Shown here: positions 1 to 5,267 of the stretch, in pieces
How positions within the stretch are numbered: the stretch's first letter is position 1
How the letters are laid out: each line of letters opens with the position of its first letter
From: CAZFLY01 sp964519995
GTDB taxonomy: Bacteria > Planctomycetota > Phycisphaerae > Sedimentisphaerales > Anaerobacaceae
Assembly (NCBI GenBank): GCA_964519995.1
Contig: CAZFLY010000110.1
Span: 1 to 5,267, forward strand
Direction: 5' to 3'
DNA length: 5,267 nucleotides
Position numbers and translations under genes: made by a program
The notes under the pieces: generated by a model
Told to the model about the DNA's origin: nothing
The model's input: only the letters and a program-made list of their open reading frames with translations
Databases searched by the model: none

Positions 1-1800
1 GTTGCAGATACTGTAAGTCTTCGGTTGGAGCAAGAGCAGTTTAACGACGGCACCAAATTCTGGCTCATCGGCTCAGTCGAGCCATTCAATGCAGGATCAA
101 TGGACCAGATGGTTGCCCTAACTATTGTCGGGCCTGATGGAGAAATCGTTTTTGATGGAAGCGTCCCCTTGGACTTAGAAGGATCGTACCGCTATGAGTT
201 TCATTATCAGCAGAGCTTGGCGGATTGTCCGTTTGATTTACGGGGCTCTCCATCCTTTGCCGGACTTTACGAGGTTTGTGTGAGTTATGATAACGCGAAC
301 TGCCATGCATTAGTTCCGGTTCTTCCACCGATCGGTTCTGCCATAATTGTTGCTGGTTACGGCGGATATACCTGGAACGATTTGAACGGACAGTACGAAG
401 ATTTGCAAAAAAGCATCAATAGTTTGGCGGAATATGCTTACGAGGTGCTTAGGAAGTCGCGGTCTTTGCCAAGCGATAGAATCTGTCTTTTGCATCCGGA
501 GCTGACTGTAGATTGCGACCTTGATGGACAGCCTGATGTGGATGGCTTACCTACCGTCGAGAATCTCAGAGTTGCAATCGAAAACTGGGCTCTTGAGAAG
601 TCATGTACCGAGCAGCAAGACCTCTGGCCCAGCCCGCTGACTATATATATTATTTCCGGGTGCGCAGATTCAGATGTTTTCTACGTCAATCAAGATGAGC
701 TGATTTGGGCGGACGAGCTTGCATGTTGGCTAAGCACGCTTAAAGACACTGTTGACCAGAGTCAGGTGCAGGGAAGCTTTGTTGAGTGTCCTTTGCGGAC
801 AAACATTATTCTTGAGTTTCAAACCTCCGGCAGCTTTATCCATGATTTAGCTATACAGAATCCAGACCTTACCATTTTGACTTCATCGGCAGAGAGTGTA
901 TTGCGATGTTGTCAGTCCCACATAGCTGAAGCTGGCGGTATGATGTCCTTCGGCCACCAATTCTGGAACCGTATTATGCTCGGTGACTCAGTTGGCTGTG
1001 CATGGTCTGCGGCCAGACAGTTTATCTGGGGACAATATGATGATCAAAGCCCACAGATTTGTGCCGACGGCAACGACACCCCGAACGAATCAACAGATGA
1101 GTTAATTGTATCAGAGCAATGTTTGGTATCTGACGGAGTTGGCGGCTTCTCTGTGTGCGGCGACGTTGGTTCTATTGGTTGTGATGGCACTTTTAGGCTG
1201 GTAAGTTCGTGTGCTGTTGGCGAATCCGTGAGTTTGAGAGTTCAACTGAGCCATCCAGCTTTCGCGCAAGATTGCCAGGTCAACGTTGTTGCTTTTCCAC
1301 CGTCAGGTTTTGTAAGGCCTAACATAATTCTGGAGCTGGAGTACTCGGATCAGTTGCAGGCGTATGTGGGGACTTGTCACGATGGCTTCACGGCACCGGG
1401 ACAGTGGGAGCTGCTTTACGTTGCGGTGGATCCTGATGGGCATATTGCGATAACATCTCACAAGGTATATGCCACACAGATTTGTATTGATGTAGATCCG
1501 CCGGCAGTCTCTGAGGATTGCGCCAGCAACTATCTTGATCTCTTGGCTTTAATTGATTCAAGACGTCTTGATCTTCAGAACACCATTGATAATCTTACCA
1601 GTAGATTTGCCGCCGAACAGCAACTCGCAGTGTCCCAACTTAATAATACCATAGAAAGTAAAATTAGCTGTGCCAATGCAAAGGTGCAGGAGCTTAACGC
1701 TAAGTGTGATGAAAAACTTGAGAGTATTAGCAGCATTCCTATAACAACTATTCAGACAAATAGTATGGGTCGTGTTGTTATTAGCGGGCCGAGCAAGTAA
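1..1800 (+). CDS. C13/caspase-like fold surface protein, probable pseudopeptidase (5' partial)
   Basis: The reading frame is open from base 1, so the gene begins upstream; a TTG at 25 lies inside the frame and is probably not the start. Residues here count from base 1. Seen: an Ig-like beta segment (about 1-108); a C13/legumain-like or caspase-like domain (about 111-343) opening with the strand IGSAIIVAGYGG, followed by a DxDxDG-type acidic loop (DCDLDGQPDVDG, 171-182), the strand IYIISGC, the strand IILEFQTSGSFI (269-280), and the late helix SFGHQFWNRIML; a second Ig-like segment (about 390-490) with the motif YVGTCHDGFTAPGQWELLY; and a predicted coiled coil (about 511-578). In related proteins, as I recall them, the two strands read IYMVDHGG and IEACYSGSFI, carrying the catalytic His and Cys. 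Here those positions are Gly220 and Gln274, so proteolysis is unlikely and a binding or structural role is inferred. There are about 23 cysteines, which fits an exported disulfide-rich protein. An active enzyme using other residues cannot be excluded. Confidence 0.75.
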   Translation, partial: VADTVSLRLEQEQFNDGTKFWLIGSVEPFNAGSMDQMVALTIVGPDGEIVFDGSVPLDLEGSYRYEFHYQQSLADCPFDLRGSPSFAGLYEVCVSYDNANCHALVPVLPPIGSAIIVAGYGGYTWNDLNGQYEDLQKSINSLAEYAYEVLRKSRSLPSDRICLLHPELTVDCDLDGQPDVDGLPTVENLRVAIENWALEKSCTEQQDLWPSPLTIYIISGCADSDVFYVNQDELIWADELACWLSTLKDTVDQSQVQGSFVECPLRTNIILEFQTSGSFIHDLAIQNPDLTILTSSAESVLRCCQSHIAEAGGMMSFGHQFWNRIMLGDSVGCAWSAARQFIWGQYDDQSPQICADGNDTPNESTDELIVSEQCLVSDGVGGFSVCGDVGSIGCDGTFRLVSSCAVGESVSLRVQLSHPAFAQDCQVNVVAFPPSGFVRPNIILELEYSDQLQAYVGTCHDGFTAPGQWELLYVAVDPDGHIAITSHKVYATQICIDVDPPAVSEDCASNYLDLLALIDSRRLDLQNTIDNLTSRFAAEQQLAVSQLNNTIESKISCANAKVQELNAKCDEKLESISSIPITTIQTNSMGRVVISGPSK

Positions 1801-1842
1801 AAATTTTCTTGGGCAGTAAATCGGGGGAGATAACAGTGGTTC

Positions 1843-1875
1843 GTTGCGCCGCAGGTGGGTTCTGCGATGCGCAAC
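1843..1875 (+). other. Strong bulged stem-loop 43 nt after the first gene
   Basis: The arms are GTTGCGC (1843-1849) plus CGCAG (1850-1854), then a 7-nt loop (1855-1861), then CTGCG (1862-1866), an unpaired AT (1867-1868) and GCGCAAC (1869-1875). This gives 12 base pairs interrupted by one 2-nt bulge, mostly G-C. It sits just downstream of the first gene's stop codon, so a transcript-end stabiliser or terminator is possible. No T-run follows, which argues against a standard intrinsic terminator. It has no TTAG foot and is not a member of the REP family found at 4573-5254. Confidence 0.55.
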
Positions 1876-1998
1876 AATGGCCTCAACATGCCACCGAGCA
1901 GTTGTAAGACAGCAATCGGGCAATATGGATTCAGCCTAATGTTTTCCTAACCGGGGCAGATTTTTCTTGATACTTATGAAGTCTCATCCGTTTTAGGT

Positions 1999-2027
1999 TT
2001 GTAGGGAGTCGGTGGGAAAACTATAAT
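1999..2027 (+). promoter_or_regulatory. Candidate sigma70-type promoter of the modular secreted protein gene
   Basis: A perfect TATAAT lies at 2022-2027, with TTGTAG (three of six matches to TTGACA) at 1999-2004 and a 17-nt spacer. This would start transcription near 2034 and give a 5' leader of about 65 nt before the ATG at 2099. The -35 match is poor and planctomycete promoters are less well defined, so this is an inference from consensus only. Confidence 0.45.
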
Positions 2028-2098
2028 TATGTTGTCAACACAGCTCAACAGCCGCACATAGTTGTTTGTGTATAAGGCACGCTTTTCTGGGGCAAGGG

Positions 2099-4531
2099 AT
2101 GGACGCTTGCAAGGTGCAGCAACGGATTGTTGCGATCCTGGGGGTCTTGCTGACTGTCTGTCTAAGTGTTTCTGCGGATTCAGTGCATACCTACGGCCAC
2201 AGCTTCCATTTGCGAATTCCCGCCGAGCCGCCAAATCCGGAGGATCCAAACAGCAGAGGCTGGATGGCCGATGCAGTCATAGATGTCCCTGATCACCTTA
2301 CGGTCCTTGATGTTGACGTTGGCATCGATGTGACGCACACCAAGGTGTTTGATTTGCAGATCGTTGTGAAAAGCCCGGCAGGAACTTGGCTGTGGCTTAA
2401 CAAGTACGATACACTTGAGGAGTACTTTGATGGTGAGGATTACAGCCAAACAGTATTTGATGACGAGGCTACGAGGCGAATTGAAGACGGTTCACCGCCT
2501 TTTTCTGGAAGTTTCAAGCCCCGTTCCCCATCATATCTGTCGCGTTTCGATGGTCAGGATGCCCACGGCCAATGGCAATTGCGGATTTACGATGCATACT
2601 ATGCAGACACCGGCTACTTGAATGAATTTGAGCTTGTTATTACAGCCCTCGATCCAGCGAGCTTATCTGTGTTGAATCCGAATGGCGGAGAGGTTCTTGT
2701 TGCAGGTGGAACCTGTGCGATTCAGTGGTCAAGTATAGGCTCCATAAGCAATGTTTTTATCGAGTATTCTGCCGATAACGGCTCGAGCTGGGTGCCGGTT
2801 AATCCGCCCAATGCAGGCAATACAGGGTCGTACAATTGGCAGGTACCCGCGGTTGATTCAAGTCAGTGTCTCATACGTGTTAGCGATGCTTCCAATCCGA
2901 GCATCACAGATACGAGCGATACACTATTTACGATTGAATATGACGCGGTGACAGAGCCAACGGTAACGACCCAATCAGCTGTTGATATTTCTGCTACCAC
3001 GGCAACTCTGCGGGGATCGATTGCCGATGACGGTGGGGAGGACTGTCAGTATTCATTCCGATATAAGTTGTCTGGTGGCTCCTATACTTGTACATCTTGG
3101 CTCGGCTCGAAAACGACAGGCCAGCTATTTAGTTCCACAATTTCTGGTTTAAGTCCTGCTTCTCTGTATTATTTTAGTGCTCAGGCACAAAATTCCGCTG
3201 GCGTGAGCGATTGGGGCGATCAAGAAAGCTTTACAACGAATAGTCTGCCCCCAACCGTTAAGACCCGGTCGGCTGGTAATGTCGGCAAAACCAGTGCGAC
3301 GCTAACGGGGACCATCGTCGATGACGGCGGCGATGCGTGTCAATATAGGTTTTGGTATAGGAAATATAGCGGCTCGTATTTTTACACTTCATGGACAGGC
3401 TCGATAACTGTCGGGCAGGCATTTAGCCAGGAAGTTACTAGTCTGAATTCTGGTACTACCTACTATTTTTACGCCCAGGCCAAGAACTCCGCAGGCGAAA
3501 GTAACTGGGGCAGCGAGAAATATTTCGTTACACGAAAGATATTTGGCGGCAGGGGTTCTGGAACTGAACGTGACCCTTACATTATTAGCGATGTTTATGA
3601 GCTTCAACAAATCAATAATGAATTGGATGCCTGGTATGAACTGGCAGATGATGTTAATGCTTACGATACCTGCCGATGGAACAACGGAGCAGGTTTTATT
3701 CCTATAGGTAATAACTCTGAGAAGTTTTCGGGCCATTTCGATGGCCAAGGCCACAAGATATTTGGCTTGTATATCGACAGACCTTCCGATGCGTACGTCG
3801 GGCTATTTGGCTACGCTGATGCAACTGCTCAAGTAGAAAACGTCGGCGTAGTAGACGTAAACATAATCGGTAACTATTCTGTAGGTGCATTAGTCGGCAC
3901 AAATAAAGGAACCGTACGCAGTTGCTACTCTACAGGAAAAGCTACAGGCAGCAGTAAGATCGGAGGACTGGTCGGTCGCAATTACCTTGGAAGCGCAAAT
4001 ATTATCGATTCTTACTCGACCGTTAATGTAGTCGGCGATGATGAAGTCGGGGGATTAGTCGGTCAAAATGAGGGAGGAACAATAAATCATTGTTACTCGA
4101 TTGGTTTGGTAACAGGCAGCGGTGATAATGTTGGCGGGTTGGTTGGCAGTAATAACGGGATTTGCACAGATTGCTTCTGGGACATTGAAAATTCGGGACA
4201 GGCTACAAGTGCATGCGGCGAGGGAAAAACAACAGCTCAGATGCAAATGCTGAGCACTTTCAATAATGTCGGCTGGGATTTTGACAATACCTGGGTAATC
4301 TGTGAGTATGAAAACTATCCGAAGCTTATTTGGCAGTTGTCCCCGGCAGATTTTTTATGTCCCGATGGCGTTGATTTAGTTGATCTTGCGTTTTTGACCG
4401 CACATTGGCTGCACAATAACTGCAATGAATTGAACGATTATTGTGATGGTGCGGACCTCAACTGGTCAATTACGGTTGATACGGGTGACCTTGAAATATT
4501 TTGTCGTTGCTGGTTGGTAGATAGCCCGTAG
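2099..4531 (+). CDS. Secreted modular protein: P-domain, Ig/FN3 repeats, GLUG repeats, dockerin-like tail
   Basis: A complete 810-residue protein. The start is ATG 2099 (GGGG at 2089-2092 upstream) because it places a classical signal peptide at the N-terminus: charged start, hydrophobic core IVAILGVLLTVCL (10-22), likely cleavage after SVSA (23-26). The upstream TTG at 2066 would only add 11 residues before it. Domains seen: a proprotein-convertase P-domain-like region (about 30-184, with DLQIVVKSPAGTW and HGQWQLRIYDAYYADTGYL); an Ig-like domain opening LNPNGGEVLVAGG (about 186-282); two FN3-like repeats (about 286-382 and 384-478); a GLUG region (about 483-700) with four cores near 595, 621, 650 and 678; a segment containing FWDIENSGQAT and TTAQMQMLSTF; and a dockerin-like, EF-hand-like tail (756-810) with DGVDLVDLAFLTAHWL. 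Family knowledge suggests export and possible calcium-dependent attachment at the cell surface. No enzyme domain was recognised, so an adhesive or scaffold role is inferred. It is convergent with the downstream transposase gene. Confidence 0.85.
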   Translation: MDACKVQQRIVAILGVLLTVCLSVSADSVHTYGHSFHLRIPAEPPNPEDPNSRGWMADAVIDVPDHLTVLDVDVGIDVTHTKVFDLQIVVKSPAGTWLWLNKYDTLEEYFDGEDYSQTVFDDEATRRIEDGSPPFSGSFKPRSPSYLSRFDGQDAHGQWQLRIYDAYYADTGYLNEFELVITALDPASLSVLNPNGGEVLVAGGTCAIQWSSIGSISNVFIEYSADNGSSWVPVNPPNAGNTGSYNWQVPAVDSSQCLIRVSDASNPSITDTSDTLFTIEYDAVTEPTVTTQSAVDISATTATLRGSIADDGGEDCQYSFRYKLSGGSYTCTSWLGSKTTGQLFSSTISGLSPASLYYFSAQAQNSAGVSDWGDQESFTTNSLPPTVKTRSAGNVGKTSATLTGTIVDDGGDACQYRFWYRKYSGSYFYTSWTGSITVGQAFSQEVTSLNSGTTYYFYAQAKNSAGESNWGSEKYFVTRKIFGGRGSGTERDPYIISDVYELQQINNELDAWYELADDVNAYDTCRWNNGAGFIPIGNNSEKFSGHFDGQGHKIFGLYIDRPSDAYVGLFGYADATAQVENVGVVDVNIIGNYSVGALVGTNKGTVRSCYSTGKATGSSKIGGLVGRNYLGSANIIDSYSTVNVVGDDEVGGLVGQNEGGTINHCYSIGLVTGSGDNVGGLVGSNNGICTDCFWDIENSGQATSACGEGKTTAQMQMLSTFNNVGWDFDNTWVICEYENYPKLIWQLSPADFLCPDGVDLVDLAFLTAHWLHNNCNELNDYCDGADLNWSITVDTGDLEIFCRCWLVDSP
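2954..3532 (+). repeat. Tandem pair of FN3-like repeats within the secreted protein
   Basis: Two copies of about 97 residues follow one another. Matching landmarks are TLRGSIADDGGEDCQY and TLTGTIVDDGGDACQY, then LYYFSAQAQNSAGVSDWG and TYYFYAQAKNSAGESNWG. The DNA is diverged (for example GCCGATGACGGTGGGG against GTCGATGACGGCGGCG), so the duplication is not recent. The paired cysteine before the tyrosine is conserved in both copies. Confidence 0.85.
3881..4159 (+). repeat. Four GLUG-type repeats within the secreted protein
   Basis: Four cores are seen: VGALVGTNKG (from 3881), IGGLVGRNYLG (from 3959), VGGLVGQNEGG (from 4046) and VGGLVGSNNG (from 4130), spaced 26, 29 and 28 residues. Between them the pattern CYSTGKATG, SYSTVNVVG and CYSIGLVTG recurs. 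This matches the GLUG motif known from many bacterial surface proteins, where the repeats are thought to build a beta-rich solenoid. Confidence 0.85.
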
Positions 4532-4548
4532 ACTTGCATTCTCGTCCT

Positions 4549-4562
4549 GGCGAAGCATCGCC
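4549..4562 (+). other. Small stem-loop after the secreted protein gene
   Basis: GGCGA (4549-4553), loop AGCA, TCGCC (4558-4562) form a 5-bp G-C-rich hairpin 18 nt after the stop codon. No T-run follows, so it would be a weak intrinsic terminator at best. It may act together with the larger REP hairpin starting at 4578. Confidence 0.35.
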
Positions 4563-4568
4563 GAGCGG

Positions 4569-4600
4569 TTAAGTTAACCCTCTGCAATGCAGAGGGCTAA
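4569..4600 (-). repeat. Left REP palindrome (REP-L), inverted relative to the right array
   Basis: Read on the minus strand: TTAG (4600-4597), then the 19-nt palindrome CCCTCTGCATTGCAGAGGG (4596-4578), then TTAACTTAA. The arms are nine perfect base pairs around one central base. TTAG begins only 4 nt after the TAA stop of the transposase gene. Relative to the right-hand units, two pairs in the stem are changed on both sides, so base pairing is kept. It lies between two convergent genes, a typical position for REP elements, and could protect or end transcripts from both sides. Confidence 0.85.
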
Positions 4601-4604
4601 AAGT

Positions 4605-5054
4605 TTAATCTTTGTGTCGTTGGACATATTTGATTTTCTTTTCTAATTCCTGCTCACTATAACAATATCTTTTATCAAATCCTTTTGTCCACACCTTGTC
4701 ATTACAGCCGTATTTTCTAAGTACTTTTGTCGCTGCTTTTTTGAATCGGCCGATCGAATAGCCGCATCTTTTACCGATACTTTCAACAACAATATGTACA
4801 TGATTACTGCATACTGCTATCGCATAAACTTTTTGGCCGATTTCTTCAGCTTCTTTGAGAATTGAGTTTTTGATTATTATGCGAAGACTTTTAGGGATAT
4901 TTATTTCGTCGTGCTTCAGTAATGCTTTGTTGGATTTTTCTAATTCAGCGTTTGCCGGCAGGATGGTTCCGTTTTTAACATAACCTTTTTTATTGCCTTG
5001 CAGCCATGTCCCGTAGGTGGTCCAGGTCGCCATAAATCCAATCATTCTCGCCAT
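4605..5054 (-). CDS. REP-associated tyrosine transposase (RAYT), IS200/IS605-like HUH family
   Basis: A 149-residue single-strand DNA transposase of the Y1 HUH class, which nicks DNA at REP/hairpin feet through a tyrosine. Seen: the N-terminal motif ATWTTYGTWLQG (9-20), the HUH motif in SNHVHIVVE (His85 and His87), FKKAATKVL (104-112), the WTKGFD block (122-127) and the C-terminal IKYVQRHKD. By comparison with E. coli RAYT, where the active Tyr lies in a similar late helix (DYIYINP), Tyr143 is the best nucleophile candidate; Tyr99 and Tyr115 are alternatives. The frame stays open to 5153, but the extra residues are translated REP sequence, so I chose the ATG at 5052-5054; ATGs at 5043-5045 and 5031-5033 are also possible. 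A weak AGG lies about 13 nt upstream of the chosen start. The gene is Lys/Asn-rich and more A+T-rich than its neighbours. It is flanked by inverted REPs on both sides, which strongly supports the RAYT reading. Confidence 0.87.
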   Translation of the reverse strand: MARMIGFMATWTTYGTWLQGNKKGYVKNGTILPANAELEKSNKALLKHDEINIPKSLRIIIKNSILKEAEEIGQKVYAIAVCSNHVHIVVESIGKRCGYSIGRFKKAATKVLRKYGCNDKVWTKGFDKRYCYSEQELEKKIKYVQRHKD

Positions 5055-5071
5055 ATCAATTAATTTACCTG

Positions 5072-5129
5072 TTAGCCCCTTGCAGTGCAAGGGGTTCTTA
5101 ATGTTTTGCACCGCAAGGGGTTTTTGATG
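5072..5129 (+). repeat. REP dimer 1 (full unit R1 plus half unit R2)
   Basis: R1 (5072-5103, 32 nt) is TTAG, the 19-nt palindrome CCCCTTGCAGTGCAAGGGG (5076-5094), TTCTT and AATG. R2 (5104-5129, 26 nt) abuts it directly and carries only the 3' half, CCGCAAGGGG, followed by TTTTTGATG. R1 starts 17 nt upstream of the transposase ATG, so it lies in that gene's leader. Confidence 0.85.
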
Positions 5130-5139
5130 TTTTGTATTG

Positions 5140-5190
5140 TTAGCCCCCGGCAACGCCGGGGGTTGTTAAAACCGCAAGGAGTTTTCTTTT
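5140..5190 (+). repeat. REP dimer 2 (full unit R3 plus diverged half unit R4)
   Basis: R3 has TTAG (5140-5143) and the 19-nt palindrome CCCCCGGCAACGCCGGGGG (5144-5162), with eight perfect pairs around a 3-nt centre. Two stem pairs differ from R1 by matched changes in both arms. R4 (about 5166-5190) keeps ACCGCAAGGAGTTTT, clearly related to R2 (ACCGCAAGGGGTTTT), but lacks a 5' arm and the closing GATG. The R3/R4 junction is less exact than in the other two dimers. Confidence 0.75.
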
Positions 5191-5196
5191 TCGTTA

Positions 5197-5254
5197 TTAG
5201 CCCCTTGCATTGCAAGGGGTTTATGATGTTATGCATTGCAAGGGGTTCTTGATG
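5197..5254 (+). repeat. REP dimer 3 (full unit R5 plus half unit R6)
   Basis: R5 (5197-5228, 32 nt) is TTAG, the 19-nt palindrome CCCCTTGCATTGCAAGGGG (5201-5219), TTTAT and GATG. R6 (5229-5254, 26 nt) follows without a gap and equals a full unit with GCCCCT removed after TTA. The 58-nt dimer aligns without gaps to dimer 1 (5072-5129) with 8 differences by my count. The array may continue past the window end. Confidence 0.85.
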
Positions 5255-5267
5255 CCACATGCCGACG

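Larger units (their letters stand above)
1801..2098. other. Intergenic region between the two surface-protein genes
   Basis: This 298-bp gap contains a strong bulged hairpin (1843-1875) and a candidate sigma70-type promoter (1999-2027) for the downstream gene. A 23-codon reading frame starting GTG at 1836 follows a purine-rich ribosome-binding-like stretch (GGGGGAGA, 1823-1830), but its product resembles nothing I know. Two overlapping TCAACA copies occur around 2034-2050. I see no convincing protein gene and no tRNA here. Confidence 0.6.

Noticed and set aside
25..27. TTG at 25 as the true start of the first gene
   Set aside because: The frame is open to base 1, no signal peptide follows the TTG, and no ribosome-binding site is evident just upstream; the gene most likely begins outside the window.
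1558..1923. 121-residue minus-strand frame opposite the end of the first gene
   Set aside because: It lies mostly antisense to the coiled-coil coding region, and its composition looks like a frame shadow with no recognisable domain.
1974..2249. 91-residue minus-strand frame over the promoter and signal-peptide region
   Set aside because: It is antisense to a well-supported start and signal peptide and has no recognisable motif.
4558..4600. tRNA-like stretch (GCCGAGCGGTTAAG followed by a stem with a 7-nt loop)
   Set aside because: The first part resembles a tRNA D-arm, but the loop lacks T33, no T-arm (GGTTCGAAT-like) follows and there is no acceptor stem; the stem is better explained as a REP palindrome.
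5055..5153. N-terminal extension of the transposase frame starting from a TTG near 5153
   Set aside because: The extra 33 residues are translated REP sequence and the start lies inside the R3 palindrome; the family N-terminus (ATWTTYGTW) begins near the ATG at 5052-5054.
5072..5254. CRISPR array
   Set aside because: The repeats abut or have irregular short gaps (10 and 6 nt), come in two lengths and lack unique spacers of constant size.
5072..5260. 62-residue minus-strand frame across the REP array
   Set aside because: It is a translation of the repeats (recurrent NPL-CKG patterns) with no protein-family resemblance.

Overview
The window looks like part of a planctomycete chromosome, most likely Phycisphaerae/Sedimentisphaerales. 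This rests on family resemblance only: a caspase/legumain-fold (C13-like) surface protein, GLUG repeats joined to a planctomycete-type dockerin-like tail with the pattern DLAxLxxxWL, and abundant cysteines in exported proteins. No rRNA, tRNA or marker gene is present to confirm the placement.

Layout. (1) Positions 1-1800 (+) hold the 3' part of a large, probably extracytoplasmic protein: an Ig-like segment, a C13/caspase-like domain whose two catalytic positions both appear to be substituted, a second Ig-like segment and a C-terminal coiled coil. (2) Positions 1801-2098 are an intergenic stretch with a strong bulged hairpin (1843-1875) and a good candidate promoter (TATAAT at 2022). (3) Positions 2099-4531 (+) hold a complete 810-residue secreted modular protein: signal peptide, proprotein-convertase P-domain, Ig-like domain, two fibronectin-III-like repeats, a GLUG region and a dockerin-like tail. 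No catalytic domain was recognised. (4) Positions 4569-5254 form a mobile-type module: a minus-strand REP-associated tyrosine transposase (RAYT, HUH family) with a REP palindrome just past its stop codon and a REP array just upstream of its start codon.

The most interesting part is the REP/RAYT module. Four full palindromes (one left of the gene, three right of it, in opposite orientation) all carry TTAG directly 5' of a 19-nt palindrome. Their arms differ by paired substitutions, so the hairpin is conserved rather than the sequence. On the right, each full palindrome is followed by a second, asymmetric copy. Two of these lack the same 6 nt (GCCCCT) of the 5' arm, giving 32+26-nt dimers; the third is more diverged. 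This resembles the REP/BIME-RAYT systems of gammaproteobacteria, but with its own tetranucleotide and an unusual full/half dimer structure.

The two surface-protein genes are probably transcribed separately. The second one converges on the RAYT gene, with the left REP between them. The RAYT module has no evident functional link to the surface proteins and is best read as an insertion in the intergenic region downstream.
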